Part shown: positions 1 to 10,817 of the stretch, piece after piece | Layout: every line of letters begins with the position of its first letter | How positions within the stretch are numbered: the stretch's first letter is position 1 | Assembly (NCBI GenBank): GCA_030704615.1 | Contig: CM060731.1 | Span: forward strand, 93,846,756-93,910,755 | Reading direction: 5' to 3' | Source: Takakia lepidozioides | Taxonomy: Eukaryota > Streptophyta > Takakiopsida > Takakiales > Takakiaceae | Length of the DNA: 64,000 bases | Position numbers and translations under genes: made by a program | The notes under the pieces: generated by a model | The model's input: the letters and a program-made list of their open reading frames with translations, nothing else | Databases searched by the model: none | Told to the model about the DNA's origin: nothing

Positions 1-464
1 AACCGTGCGCCCCAATCACTACAATTGGGTCCGCCTTGGAATGCTGGCCTGAGGTATGGGAACGCGCCGAAGCCGCACTACGACTTCGTCCCGAGGCTAC
101 ACGATTATAGTACGTGAACGGAAGCACGTAGCTTCCGCGTTAGCCCGCACTACAAGGCAACCCCCTCGGTAGTGCAGTTATAGTACGCGCACGCGCCAGG
201 TGCGCACTAGCACGTGAACTCCCAAAGAAGGCGCAAGTTTCTTTGCCCCTTGGATGGGGGTCACCCGATTTTCGGCACTACGCAAACACACGATTAACCC
301 ATTTACCTCTCCCACTTTTATAAGCTACCATGCATTCTACACACTAGCCAACCACACCATGCATCACCATTCCAAACAAAATAGGACGCACAACATTTGG
401 AATCCATTTCATTTATAGCACGTTTTGTACAATACAAGTTTTTGCAATCGGATTCCTAAGCTAG
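1..464 (-). other. 3' noncoding tail of copy A
   Basis: This stretch matches, in reverse complement, the region 28200-28660 downstream of the chromodomain in copy C. It is therefore the element's long 3' untranslated part before the 3' LTR, which lies outside the window. It contains repeated ACTATAATCGTG/ACTATAACTGCG-type segments. I see no gene in it. Confidence 0.85.
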
Positions 465-917
465 CTAAGCCGGGCTAAGCATGCATTCCCTCCCCCACGC
501 TCCAAGGTTGATGTCCCCATCATGCTTCTTCCGCTTTTGAGGTCGCCCTTCGAAAGCTGCGACCGCCTCGGATGCGTTTCCCATTTCTGAGGCACGCACC
601 CAAGATGCCTCCACATGATGATAGCCCTTCCATTTGACGAGATACTCCGTTTCTCGGTTCTTGAACCTCCTTGACTTAAGTATTGCCTCCACCTCGTACT
701 CAGGTTCATTTTCATGATCCAACAGCATAGGTGGCGGACGCAACACTTGATGCCGATTCGGACGCGCTTCATCTTTGAAGTAAGGCTTCAAAAGGGAGAC
801 ATGGAATACTGGGTGCACCTTGCTGTTTGCCGGCAGCTCCAATTCATACACATCCTCATTCATAACCTTCCGAATGCGAAAGGGTCCCGCATACGGAGGT
901 ACGAACTTCGGACTCAC
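465..917 (-). pseudogene. Integrase C-terminus with chromodomain, copy A
   Basis: A 150-residue open frame holds the integrase C-terminal region (VHPVFHVSLLKPYF, typical of Ty3/gypsy) and then a chromodomain: YEVEAILKSRRF, YLVKWKGY, EASWV. Chromodomains bind modified histone tails and steer chromovirus integration into particular chromatin. The equivalent in copy C is at 27708-28139. This piece is itself open, but it is cut off from the rest of pol by upstream frameshifts. Confidence 0.9.
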
Positions 918-1071
918 TTCCGGAGGTAGTCGAAATTCTTGATGTTCAACCAGACCTCCGTGCCTACCTCAAACTTCACTTCCCTCCGCTTCCGATTCGC
1001 CTGCCTTTCATACATACCGTTTCTAGCTGGGCAATGTTGTACTTTGCAAGCTTTAACAAACGCTCGCGTTC

Positions 1072-1877
1072 TTACAGTACTCCGCTACTTACTGCCGGTT
1101 CCTCAACGTCCTGGGCGGCCCAACTTGTTGGCACCAGAGGTGCTTTTTCATAGACCAACAAAGGGGAAACTCCCGTTGCGGAGTGTTCTGTGTTATTATA
1201 ACAGAACTCTGCCGCGTCTAAGTGTTCCACCCAGTCTGTTTGGTCTGCCGACACGTAATTCCGCAAGATCTGCTTCACTACGGAATTCACCTTTCTGTTT
1301 GGCCGTCGGTCGTAGGTCGGAAGGCGGTGCTCATCTTCAGCCTCGTCCCCATCTTCTTCCAAAGTGCTCTCCAGAATTTACTCGTAAACTTTGGATCGCG
1401 GTCCGAGACAATATCCTTCGGGACTCCATGATGCTTTAAGACGTGGGCGAAGTAAAGTCGCCCTGTCTCCTGTGCCGTTGCCGTCTCCTTGGTGGGATGA
1501 AATGGCCCATTTTACTGAACCTATCTACCACCACCATGATTGCATCGAATCCTTTTGACAGCGGCATAGCAGTCATGAAATCCATCGAGACGCTTTCCCA
1601 AGTCCCATCTGGAATCGGCAAGGGTTGTAACAGCCCCGCTTGCTTTTTGTACTCGCTCCGGTTTTGTTGGCATGTTGTGCATGTCTTGACATACTCCTCT
1701 GCCTCCTCCCTCAGTTTGGGCCAGAAAATACTCTTTCTTCAAGAGTGCCGCAGTGCGCTTGGCTTCGCCGTGGCCCGCAAGCGGGCTATCATGGCATTCT
1801 CTCAAGAGGCTATCTCTGATCCCTCCCTTCGGCACGTAGAGACGTTTTTGCTTATACTGGAGCAGTCCATTTTGCAA
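1072..1877 (-). pseudogene. Integrase of copy A (broken)
   Basis: Fragments of the integrase are spread over three frames. An N-terminal zinc-binding part (1877-1521) includes the His region SPLAGHGEAKRTAALL. The catalytic core starts SVSMDFMTAMPLSKGFDAI, with the first catalytic Asp in MDFMT, and continues MVVVDRFSKMGHFI (1621-1436). A distal part follows at 1362-1072. Integrase inserts the cDNA into the host chromosome. The multiple frame breaks leave no intact enzyme. The matching sequences in copies B and C help define the order. Confidence 0.85.
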
Positions 1878-1890
1878 GTGGAACTGCGAT

Positions 1891-3290
1891 TTAACCCCCC
1901 ATCCTCAAGTCCTGCATCACGGACTTTGCCAGCTCATCCTTCCGGCAAGCCTTCCGGATCTTCCTTTGGAGCGTCGTCTCGCCCTTGTACACCAACAAGA
2001 GCTGCTGCTTTCTACTTAAAGCATCGGCCACCACGTTGTCTCGTCCCGGTTTGTACTGGATATCCACGTCAACAACCGCCAAAGTATCTTGCCACCTAAG
2101 TTGTTTTGGGGACAACTTGGCTGCGTGGCAAAATACTTCACCGTGACATTGTCCGTGAACACCTTCACTGGGTTGGAACCAACATAGTGGCGCCAGAGCT
2201 CAAGACAGTGCACCACCGTCTTCATCTCTTTCTCGTGCGTCGGCCACCGTCGCTCCACTTCATTCAGTTTCTTACTTTCGTAAGCCACTGGACGTCCATC
2301 TTGCATCAGCGCCCCACCAATCGCGAAGTCCGACGCATCTGTATGTATCTCAAATGGACGATCGAACTCCGGGATTTTCAAGACTGGAGCTTCTGCCATC
2401 CGCTGCTTCAATTCAGCAAAAGCTTGGCCACAAAGGTGTTCCATGCCCAGACTTTAGATTTACACAGAAGGTCTGACAGCGGCCCCGCAATCTTGGCGAA
2501 ATTTCTCACATACTTCCGGTAATAGGAGGCGAGTCCTAGGAAGGATCGCACTCCCCGGGACCGAAGTCGGAGGCTCCCAGTCCAAGATTGCCCTCACCTT
2601 TCTGTCATCCATTTTGATCCCATCCTGTGTAATCACATGCCCCAAGAACTCCACTTTCGTGACCCCGAATTCGCACTTTGAAGCTTTGGCGTACAGCTTC
2701 CCTTCCCGCAACTTTTGGAACACCCTTTTGAGATGCTCCAGGTGCTCCTCCTTTGTTTTCGAGTACACCAAGATGTCGTCGATGTACACGATCACAAGTC
2801 CTCCAAACCACTCTGAAAAAGGCTGTTCATCCGTGCTAAAATGTCGCTGGTGCATTGGTGAGCCCAAAAGGCATCACAAAGAACTCATATGAACGCATAC
2901 CTTGTGTCCTGCACGCGGTCTTCCTCCTCATCTCCTTCCGCCACCCCGAATTTGGTGATAGCCACTCCGAAGGAAGGAGAAGCCTGAGCGCAAGTCGATC
3001 CGGCTGAAATACTTCGCTCCTGCCAATTGATCGAAGAGGTCGTCGATCCTTGGCAAAGGGTACCGGTTTTGGATAGTCACCCCTTATTCAGAGCCCTGTA
3101 ATCGACACACATTCGCAGCGTCCCATCCTTCTTGTCTGCAAATAGCACCGGGGCTCCGTAAGGTGACTTACTCGGCCGGATGTACCCCTTTGACATTAGA
3201 TCCTTGAGCTGAGTCTTCAGCTCGACCAACTCCATGTGGCTCAACCGGTAGGGTGCCTTGGCAGGCGGTTCCGATCCCGGTATCACCTCA
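1891..3290 (-). pseudogene. pol: Reverse transcriptase and RNase H of copy A (multiply broken)
   Basis: The RT begins near 3286 with the template-grip region ([10 protein letters not shown]). It continues in another frame to the catalytic YIDD motif (VIVYIDDILVYS, in 2867-2460) and FLGHVI. RNase H follows at 2444-2016 with the first catalytic Asp in HTDASDFAIGGAL, and the connection region reads VVADALSRK (2115-1891). RT copies the RNA into cDNA and RNase H removes the RNA strand. Several frameshifts and stops interrupt the frame. Copy B matches the distal half closely. Confidence 0.9.
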
Positions 3291-3442
3291 ATCTGTGGTC
3301 AACTCCTCTTCGCGGTGGCAAGCCGCTTGGTAAATCCTCCCATCACATCTTGGTATTTCTCCAAGATCCCCTTGATCCAATCTGGGCTCGGCTCCCCATC
3401 GCCCTCCCTTCTTCTCACCTCGTGTGCCTCCTCCACGGCCCA

Positions 3443-4328
3443 CTACCTTGCTGACAGAAGGTTTATTCGCCCTCCCACGGATTTGGGCGTTCCCGACACT
3501 CTTAAAACCTTGCCACCATTCCCACATGGCAGCGTGACCACTCTCTTGCGGCCATCTATGACCGCTCCGGATTTGCTCAAAAAGGTCATCCCCAAAATGA
3601 GATCCACTCCATCGATCTCACAGATAGTGAAGTTCTCGCGTCCCTCCCAACTCCCCAGTTGAAGAGGAACATCAAACGCCAACCTTGTTGCCAACTGTGG
3701 TTCTCCTTTGGCAGAACGCACCTCAATAGAGGCCCCCCATGTCACTTGTCGGGAGTCCCAACTTTCGCGCCGTCGCCGGCATCATGAAGGAGTGCGACGC
3801 TCCTGTGTCCATGCCAACAAACGACACGTTAGTTCCGGATATTATCCCTTCCACGAACAATAACTGACTCCCTTTACGCAGGCGCCCAGTTTCCTGATAC
3901 AACTCACAAGAATAGTTGCCTACCTTGCAAGTCCTGGCAACCACCGCTTCCAACAAGCGACTGATGGTATCTTCCGACAGCTCCGTGGTTGCCCGAGTCA
4001 TGTTCAATTGACGAGGTTTTGTGCACTTCTTGGCCATGTGCCCGGGCTCCCCGCAATTGAAACACACTCCATCAAAGGTCGCCTTATGTCCGCCATAAGC
4101 CGCTCCACCCGCTTTTCCTTTCGAAGCACCGGGTGCCGCCTTGACGTGTGAAGGCCCTCCCTTTGATTTCCACGTGCCATTGTCGCCGCGTGGCCTATCC
4201 CACTTCTTTTCCGGTCGGAAGGAGTCACCTTCCCGCCGGGTCTTCTTGTGGTTCAGCTCCGTACGGCCTTGTCTCTCAACCCTAGGGACATCTGAGAAAC
4301 ATTCAGCCCTCTCAATTGCCTCGTTCAA
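3443..4328 (-). pseudogene. Nucleocapsid zinc knuckle and aspartic protease of copy A
   Basis: The frame 4328-3723 carries a CX2CX4HX4C zinc knuckle (CFNCGEPGHMAKKC) followed by the aspartic protease active site MDTGASHSF. After a frameshift near 3735 the protease fold continues in 3745-3443, with the conserved ILGMTFL strand and GAVIDGRKRVVTL. The protease would cleave the Gag-Pol polyprotein. The break inside the protease domain means no active enzyme can be made. Confidence 0.9.
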
Positions 4329-5083
4329 AGTCTTGGGTGGCTTTCACCTCCAACTTCCGCCTGGCCCATGGGGCCAGCGCCCGCCACAAAGTTGAAGACC
4401 ATTTCTGGTTCTGCCATGTCCGCGACTTCGAGCAACAGCACATTGAAAGCCTGGACATACCCCCGAATGTCATCTGTTTGCTTCAAATTCCTCATCTTGT
4501 CCCGGGCAAGCCAGGATGCGTTGAGGGGCACAAACTGTCTCTTCATCAATTCCTTGAACCCACTCCAATTCAAGGTTTCCGGGCTTGGGCCTCGGTCGTG
4601 AAGGCGTTTCTGCCACCATTGTTGAGCATAGCCCCTCAAATAGGTGGGAGCCACTTCCACCCGATCCTCGTCACTCAACTTGGCCGCCCGGAAGTACTGC
4701 TCTAGCTCCAGGAGCCAGGTGTTGAGTGCCTTCCGATTTCGGACGCCCTCGAAGGTGCCGGGTTCCTTAGGCTTCACCTTAACTTTGCCTTAGTGGAAGT
4801 GGCATTAGCCGCCTTCAACACGTCTTTCAACGTCCCGCCAAACTGCGCCAACAACCCTTCCCAAAGCTGCCGGCATGGGAGGCATCTCTTGGTTTGTCGG
4901 AACTCTCAAGGATTCCTCGGGCTCCGACTCCTCGGATTCCTCCCGCTCTTGAGCGGCCTCGTTTTCGGAAACATGCATCGCTTCCTCAAACGGCCGCCTC
5001 GGTGACACGTCGCCTCCATCGGGCTCACCAGGATCATCGTCTTTTAGGCCGTTCCGCTTTCGCTTCGGCTTGCCCGACCCCAT
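4325..5083 (-). pseudogene. gag: Gag of copy A (frameshifted)
   Basis: The likely start is the ATG at 5083 (MGSGKPKRKRNG), opening a charged, acidic N-terminal part that runs to a stop near 4805. A second frame, 4777-4325, carries a retrotransposon Gag domain with the typical pattern of a Trp-rich helical core (YLRGYAQQWWQKRL, then FKELMKRQFVPL). Gag packages the element RNA into virus-like particles. At least two frameshifts, near 4800 and 4330, separate it from the zinc knuckle. It is clearly non-functional as it stands. Confidence 0.88.
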
Positions 5084-5124
5084 TATGAGGCCAATCCCAA
5101 GGACGATCGCATACTGAACTCTAA

Positions 5125-5136
5125 GCTCTGATACCA
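5125..5136 (-). other. Primer binding site, initiator-Met tRNA
   Basis: The minus strand reads TGGTATCAGAGC two bases inside the LTR. This 12-mer is complementary to the 3' end of plant initiator methionine tRNA and is the usual primer site of many plant Ty1/copia and chromovirus elements. It fixes the orientation of element A. Confidence 0.95.
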
Positions 5137-5138
5137 AG

Positions 5139-5856
5139 TGTCGCGCACCTCACTTTGGTAAGCTCCCCTTCGTTACTCGCTTTGATGCGCGCGCCTGACT
5201 CCCAACCTGGCGGCCGGGCCAACTTGGAGCTTTGGCTGCTCACCGGGGCATAACGGTCCCCCCTTTGTTCATCCCAAGAACCCTCCACCGATTTGGAACC
5301 AGCGGGAATTCCCTTTGGTAGTTGGCAGTCCGGAACAGCTCCCCACTCTTTGGTCGCTTTCCGGCTCGCTCGCTTACTCACTAGTTTTTGGTCACCAACG
5401 GGCTTGCACCGTTCTCGGGGTTACTACTCCCTATATATACTTTTGTAGCTATCCGCGGGGGTTTCACAACCAGCCATGCCATTTTATGGCGACCACGAAG
5501 ACCCTCGATTCCCGGTGGTGAGTCGCGGTGAGTCTTGGCCCACTCACCGCGGCCCCAATGGACCGTGATGAGTCCCAAGACTCCCTACAACTCCCACCTC
5601 GAGGTCTCCACCCCATGGTGAGTCCTAAGCCACCCCCACTAAGTCCCGCTAAGCTACCACCACCCCTTGTGGAGCCACCCCTACCGCAACCCGGTGTGCA
5701 GGGCTCCACCTAGTGAGCGCCTCCGCCTCCTTGAGTGCCTTGGGCACTCAAGGGTGCTTCAGCCCCCGTACCTATCGCTGCTACTGCCCCCACCACAGGG
5801 GCAGCCCCTCTTGTGTCCCGACCCCCCCCCTGCCCTCAAGGCAAAGGGCCGCGACA
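5139..5856 (-). repeat. 5' LTR of copy A (718 bp)
   Basis: The minus-strand sequence begins TGTCGCGGCCCTTTG and ends GGTGCGCGACA, giving TG...CA ends. Near-identical copies occur at 7880-8608, 14302-15029 and 29041-29765. A TATATA motif about two thirds of the way along is a candidate promoter box. The inner end lies 2 bp from the primer binding site, which fixes this as the 5' LTR. Confidence 0.95.
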
Positions 5857-7726
5857 CTGTATGCCAAAGCTTCAAAGTGCGAATTCGGGGTCACAAAAGT
5901 GGAGTTCTTGGGGCATGTGATTACACAGGATGGGATCAAAATGGATGACAGAAAGGTGAGGGCAATCTTGGACTGGGAGCCTCCGACTTCGGTCCCGAGA
6001 GTGTGATCCTTCCTAGGACTCGCCTCCTATTACCGGAAGTATGTGAGAAATTTCGCCAAGATTGCGGGGCCGCTGTCAGACCTTCTGTGTAAATCTAAAG
6101 TCTGGGCATGGAACACCTTTTGTGGCCAAGCTTTTGCTGAATTGAAGCAGCGGATGGCAGAAGCTCCAGTCTTGAAATCCCGAGTTCGATCGTCCGTTCG
6201 AGATACACACAGATGCGTCGTACTTCGCGATTGGGGGTGTACTGATGCAAGATGACGTCCAGTGGCTTACGAAAGTAAGAAACTGAATGAAGTGGAGCGA
6301 CGGTGGCCGACGCACGAGAAAGATATGAAGGCGGTGGTGCACTGTCTTGAGCTTTGGCGCCACTATGTTGGTTCCAACCCAGTGAAGGTGTTCACGGACA
6401 ATGTCACGGTGAAGTATTTTGCCATGCAGCCCAAGTTGTCCCCAAAACAACTTAGGTGGCAAGATACTTTGGCGGTGTTCGACGTGGATATCCAGTACAA
6501 ACAGGGACTAGACAACGTGGTGGCCGATGCTTTAAGTAGAAAGTAGCAGCTCTTGTTGGTGTACAAGGGCGAGACGGCGCTCCAAAGGAAGATCCGCAAG
6601 GCTTGCCGGAAGGATGAGCTGGCAAAGTCCGTGATGCAGGACTTGAGGATGGGGGGTAAATCGCAGTTCCACTTGCAAAATGGACTGCTCCAGTATAAGC
6701 AAAAGCGTCTCTACGTGCCGAAGGGAGGGATCAGATATAGCCTCTTGAGAGAATCCATGATAGCCCGCTTGCGGGCCACGGCGGAGCCAAGCGCACTGCG
6801 GCACTCTTGAAGAAAGAGTATTTCTGGCCCAAACTGAGGGAGGAGGCAGAGGAGTATGTCAAGACATGCACCACATGCCAACAAAACCGGAGCGAGTACA
6901 AAAAGCAAGCGGGGCTGTTACAACCCTTGCCGATTCCAGAGGGGACTTGGGAAAGCGTCTCGATGGATTTCATGATTGCTATGCCGCTGTCAAAAGGATT
7001 CGATGCAATCATGGTGGTGGTGGATAGGTTCAATAAAATGGGCCATTTCATCCCCACCAAAGAGACGGCAACGGCGCAGGAGACAAGGCGACTTTACTTC
7101 GCCCACGTCTTAAAGCATCATGGAGTCCCGAAGGATATTGTCTCGGACCGCGATCCAAAGTTTACGAGTAAATTTTGGAGGGCACTTTGGAAGAAGATGG
7201 GGACGAGACTAAAGATGAGCACCGCCTTCCGACCTACGACCGACGGCCAAACATAAATAGTGAATTCCGTAGTGAAGCAGATCTTGCGGAATTACGTGTC
7301 GGCAGACCAAACAGACTGGGTGGAATACTTAGACGCGGCAGAGTTAATAACACAGAACACTCCGCAACGGGAGTTTCCCCTTTCGTATTGGTCTATGGAA
7401 AAGCACCTCTGGTGCCGACAAGTTGGGCCGCCCAGGACGTTGAGGAACCGGCAGTAGCGGCAGTACTGGAAGAACGCGAGCGTTTGTTAAAGCTCGCAAA
7501 GTACAACATTGCCAAAGCTAGGAAACGGTATGAAAGGCAGGCAAATCGGAAGCGGAGGGAAGTGAAGTTTGAGGTAGGCACGGAGGTCTGGTTGAACATC
7601 AAGAATTTCCGACTACCTCCGGAAGTGAGTCCGAAGTTCGTACCTCCGTATGCGGGACCCTTTCGCATTCGGAAGGTTATGAATGAGGATGTGTATGAAT
7701 TGGAGCTGTCGGCAAACAGCAAGGTG
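5857..7726 (+). pseudogene. pol: RT end, RNase H and integrase of copy B
   Basis: In order: the RT C-terminal part (KCEFGVTKVEFLGHVITQDG), RNase H and connection (YESKKLNEVERRWPTHEKD, VVADALSRK followed by a stop), an integrase zinc-binding region (TCTTCQQNRSEYKKQAG), and the integrase core (SVSMDFMIAMPLSKGFDAI, DRDPKFTSKFWRAL). The coding remnant stops at 7726 because of a deletion relative to copy C. Frameshifts near 6180 and 6800 and after 7256 show that it is dead. Confidence 0.88.
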
Positions 7727-7879
7727 GAGAGTAGAGTCAAGTGTGGGGTTTGGTTCTTTGCCATGGGACGCCATGGTACGGAAACAAACTCCTTGATGTG
7801 GGACGCCACAACTTGGATGTTCATTTCTACAAAATGGACAAGTCGATGAGGACATCGACTCCCTGTTGGTAGGGGTGTG

Positions 7880-8608
7880 TGTCGCGGCCCTTTGCCTTGA
7901 GGGCAGGGGGGGGTCGGGACACAAGAGGGGCTGCCCCTGTGGTGGGGGCAGTAGCAGCGATAGGTACGGGGGCTGAAGCACCCTTGAGTGCCCAAGGCAC
8001 TCAAGGAGGCGGAGGCGCTCACTAGGTGGAGCCCTGCACACCGGGTTGCGGTGGGGGTGGCTCCACAAGGGGTGGTGGTAGCTTAGCGGGACTTAGTGGG
8101 GGTGGCATAGGACTCACCATGGGGTGGAGACCTCGAGGTGGGAGTCGTGGGGAGTCTTGGGACTCATCACGGTCCATTGGGGCCGCGGTGAGTGTGCCAA
8201 GACTCACCGCGACTCACCACCGGGAATCGAGGGTCTTCGTGGTGGTTCGCCATAAAATGGCATGGCTGGTTGTGAAACCCCCGCGGACAGCTACAGAAGT
8301 ATATATAGGGGAGTAGTAACCCCGAGAACGGTGTTAGCCCATTGGTGACCAAAAACTAGTGAGTAAGCGAGCGAGCCGGAAAGCGACCAAAGAGTGGGGA
8401 GCTGTTCCGGACTGCCAACTACCAAAGGGAATTCCCGCTGGTTCCAAATCGGTGGAGGGTTCTTTGGGAGAACAAAGGGGGACCGTTATGCCCCGGTGAG
8501 CAGCCGAAGCTCCAAGTTGGCCCGGCGGCAAGGTTGGGAGTCAGGCGCGCGCATCAAAGCGAGTAACTATGACTTGAAGGGGAGCTTACCGAAGTGAGGT
8601 GCGCGACA
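7880..8608 (+). repeat. 3' LTR of copy B (729 bp)
   Basis: Starts TGTCGCGGCCCTTTG and ends GTGCGCGACA. It is preceded by the purine-rich TTGGTAGGGG, a possible polypurine tract. Directly after its end the sequence becomes coding for the ParB-like gene of locus 1, so B inserted into that gene. The expected 5-bp target duplication partner of GCCTC (8609-8613) would lie outside the window. Confidence 0.95.
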
Positions 8609-10413
8609 GCCTCCCTGCCTGCACAATGTGACTCTCTATCGACGCGTCCACCTTGTTGGGGGCATCATTCTCAAAGAACTGCCTTTTGGCATAGGCCAAG
8701 TCATCCCTGATGTTCGTCTGCATTCCCATACCCAGCGGATACAGTCAGGCCACGGATCCCTGCAACAAATAGCATTAAATCGGGAAATTTGAGATGAACC
8801 TCACCGAATAGAGGATCTCCACCATGGCATCCAGTGTTGGACGGTACCAGGTGCGATCTGCTTTCGCAAAGGACTTCCTGTACAGCTCAGGATCGAGGGA
8901 TTTTTGGAAGTCCGTCAGCGGTGCTGTTCCCACTTCTTGCACTCTGTGAGCGTATGTGCCAGATGAGTTTCCACGAAGGCCCTCTCTGTTACCCTGCCAT
9001 GGAGGAAAAAAAAAAACAACGTGAAAATATGATTTCGGCACAACAATCCAATTTCCAGTTCATAGAGTGCATGACAGGCAAGAACATTGTCTATTTCGGC
9101 GCCGCAATAGGCAGTACACAAGGATGTAGTTGTATACTTACAAATTTATATCCGCCATAGCACCCTTCAGCAGTCCTCTGTCCCTGACGTCCACCTTCAC
9201 GACAATGCAGTCCACCATGTAATGCCAACTGATATCTTGTGGATGTATTTCAGCAATGTACTCTGTCCAGGCAAGCATCTTGTGGTTCCCGTCCCAAACG
9301 AAGAACATCTTCCCTTCCATGTGTGCGAATGTGGGATTAGTCTTTAGAGAGGTTTCAAACTCGGCATTTACAGTGTGCCAGTGGGGGCTCCAATTCTGAA
9401 GCTCCTCTGCAGTGGGGCCCCTTGTGACACCCTGGTCATTCTCAATGGAAACGTAGAATGCTGCCGACCCCCGTCTATACCCCTCTTTGAAGTTGTGCTT
9501 CAGTCGATCGATGTCCCCTGGCAGTGTTTGCCTTACAACTGGAAGGCTAACCATGCGACACAAAGGAACTTTGAGGTTCTCCGGATACACCATGGAGCCC
9601 AAAACGCGGCCTATGTTGCTACGAGTCTCTGCCAGCAACCTGTTTGCTGCTATGTTCATGTCTCGTGCGCTCATGAGCATACCCGCCACCAGTTTCTTAC
9701 TTCTATCACCTCTCTCACTTCCCTCACCCCTCTCACCAGCCTGTCTACTGTCCTGAAGGTTTTTCTCCTCCGCAAGCTCTAGCAGGTTTTGATCGTCGTC
9801 AAGTCGCACCACGTTGTCGTCCTCTGCTTCTGTCAGCTGAATGGGCCGCCCTTCTGTAGATCCGACTCCGACATCTCCAGCGGCCTCCACCGCATCCGTG
9901 TTTTCTGAAACTGCCTGCAAACCCAATATCTCCGCTTCCAGTCTCCCTAGTGGTTTTACTGGCGAAGCCATGGGCTCCTTCTGCTTCCTCGGCTTCCGAA
10001 CTCTAGGTGGGCTTTTCTGAGGCGATATCTGAGGTGTTGAATGAGGACTCGCCTGCCTCGATGCACTTCCACCTTGCGAGCGCAGCACCCGGGCAGGAGT
10101 ATCCAAAGTTGACTGTGTTGCCTCGCCCCCCTACGATCCCTCCCCAGCTCCCATGTCAAACAAACAGGAAAACATGAGACACTGCAGGCCAAAAAAAAGG
10201 TGTGAAAGGAATAGTGCGTATGGAGTGCTTCACATCCGCGAAGCACGAATCTCTCACTGGTGGGCGATCCGAGTCTCCGGATAACGAGGTCTGCATTTCC
10301 TGCATGAGACGGAGCTTAAGTCGTGTCGTCGGCGGCTTCCCAAAATCCCGCGTCCTCCTTTTTGCCGGAGTCGCCTGACCTTCCACAAACTCTATGCTAT
10401 CACTATGCTGCAT
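8609..10413 (-). pseudogene. ParB/sulfiredoxin-like domain gene, locus 1 (truncated, frameshifted)
   Basis: A spliced gene I infer from consensus splice sites and its paralogue at 35492-41289. Exons on the minus strand: 10413-10258 (ATG start, MQHSDSIEF), 10130-9142, 8993-8805, and 8717-8609, where the LTR of copy B cuts it. Exon 2 ends at a perfect GTAAGT donor. The first 190 or so residues are charged and low-complexity with basic nuclear-signal-like stretches (RKPRKQKEP). Then comes a domain with PGDIDRLKHNFKEGYR and FVWDGNHKMLAWTEYI. The D-G-N-H-K plus downstream A pattern resembles the DGxHR core of ParB-like/sulfiredoxin folds, which bind nucleotides or DNA. Exon 3 needs one frameshift to match its paralogue (ETHLAHTLTECKK versus FQKSLDPELYRK). 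Family likeness is by eye only. Confidence 0.55.
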
Positions 10414-10817
10414 AAGGAGAGGAAACGCAGGAGAATGTCACTGCAGAAGGGCAAGGAGCGAGAGAGCGAAGCGGTGGAACATGCAACCATTATGCACGAG
10501 CAGATGCGTAAGTAGCCACGTCTCCGGAAGCGTTGCCACCGTCCACCACTTTCTGCCGTATGGGTGATGAAGAGATTGCGACCCCTGACACGTTCGCATG
10601 GATGAAGTCGACTGGAACACGACGCGTGCCTGTTCAAGCCACCAGTACAAGACGCTTTATCCGAATTGCGGCACCAAAATACCGTTCCGTTCACCGGATG
10701 CTGTTCCCGGAGCAGCCGACATTGAATGAAATATCCGCACATCACGAAACCCAACTGCCATGAAAATCCCCTGCCTATGACATTCAACAGTCAGGTCGTA
10801 ACGTTTCATCAGCGGAC
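10414..10817. promoter_or_regulatory. Upstream region of the locus 1 ParB-like gene
   Basis: This 400-bp stretch precedes the ATG of the minus-strand ParB-like gene and leads into palindrome array 1. The minus strand is open from 10787 to 10392, but the translation is Cys/Arg-rich and looks like chance. No clear TATA box was identified. It probably holds the promoter and 5' untranslated region. Confidence 0.35.

Larger units (their letters stand above)
1..5856 (-). mobile_element. Ty3/gypsy chromovirus copy A, 5' LTR to 3' noncoding tail
   Basis: Read on the minus strand, the order is 5' LTR, tRNA primer site, Gag, zinc knuckle and protease, reverse transcriptase (RT), RNase H, integrase, chromodomain and a noncoding tail. 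This is the chromovirus order of Ty3/gypsy retrotransposons, and the chromodomain C-terminal to integrase fits that clade. The 3' LTR must lie beyond the left edge of the window. Every reading frame is broken by frameshifts, so the copy is dead. Copies B and C in this window belong to the same family. Its right end sits exactly against the RT coding sequence of copy B, so A inserted into B. Confidence 0.93.
5857..8608 (+). mobile_element. Ty3/gypsy chromovirus copy B (3' half), interrupted by A
   Basis: Copy B lies on the plus strand and belongs to the same family as A. It starts abruptly inside the reverse transcriptase, at the codons for LYAKASKCEFG, exactly where the LTR of A ends. Its 5' part should lie beyond A, left of the window. 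It ends with a full 3' LTR at 7880-8608, which abuts an exon of the ParB-like gene of locus 1. An internal deletion has removed the chromodomain and most of the 3' tail. Confidence 0.9.

Noticed and set aside
5713-6006. Plus-strand frame joining LTR and RT sequence
   Set aside because: It merely reads across the junction of the copy A LTR and copy B RT; the N-terminal part is antisense LTR.
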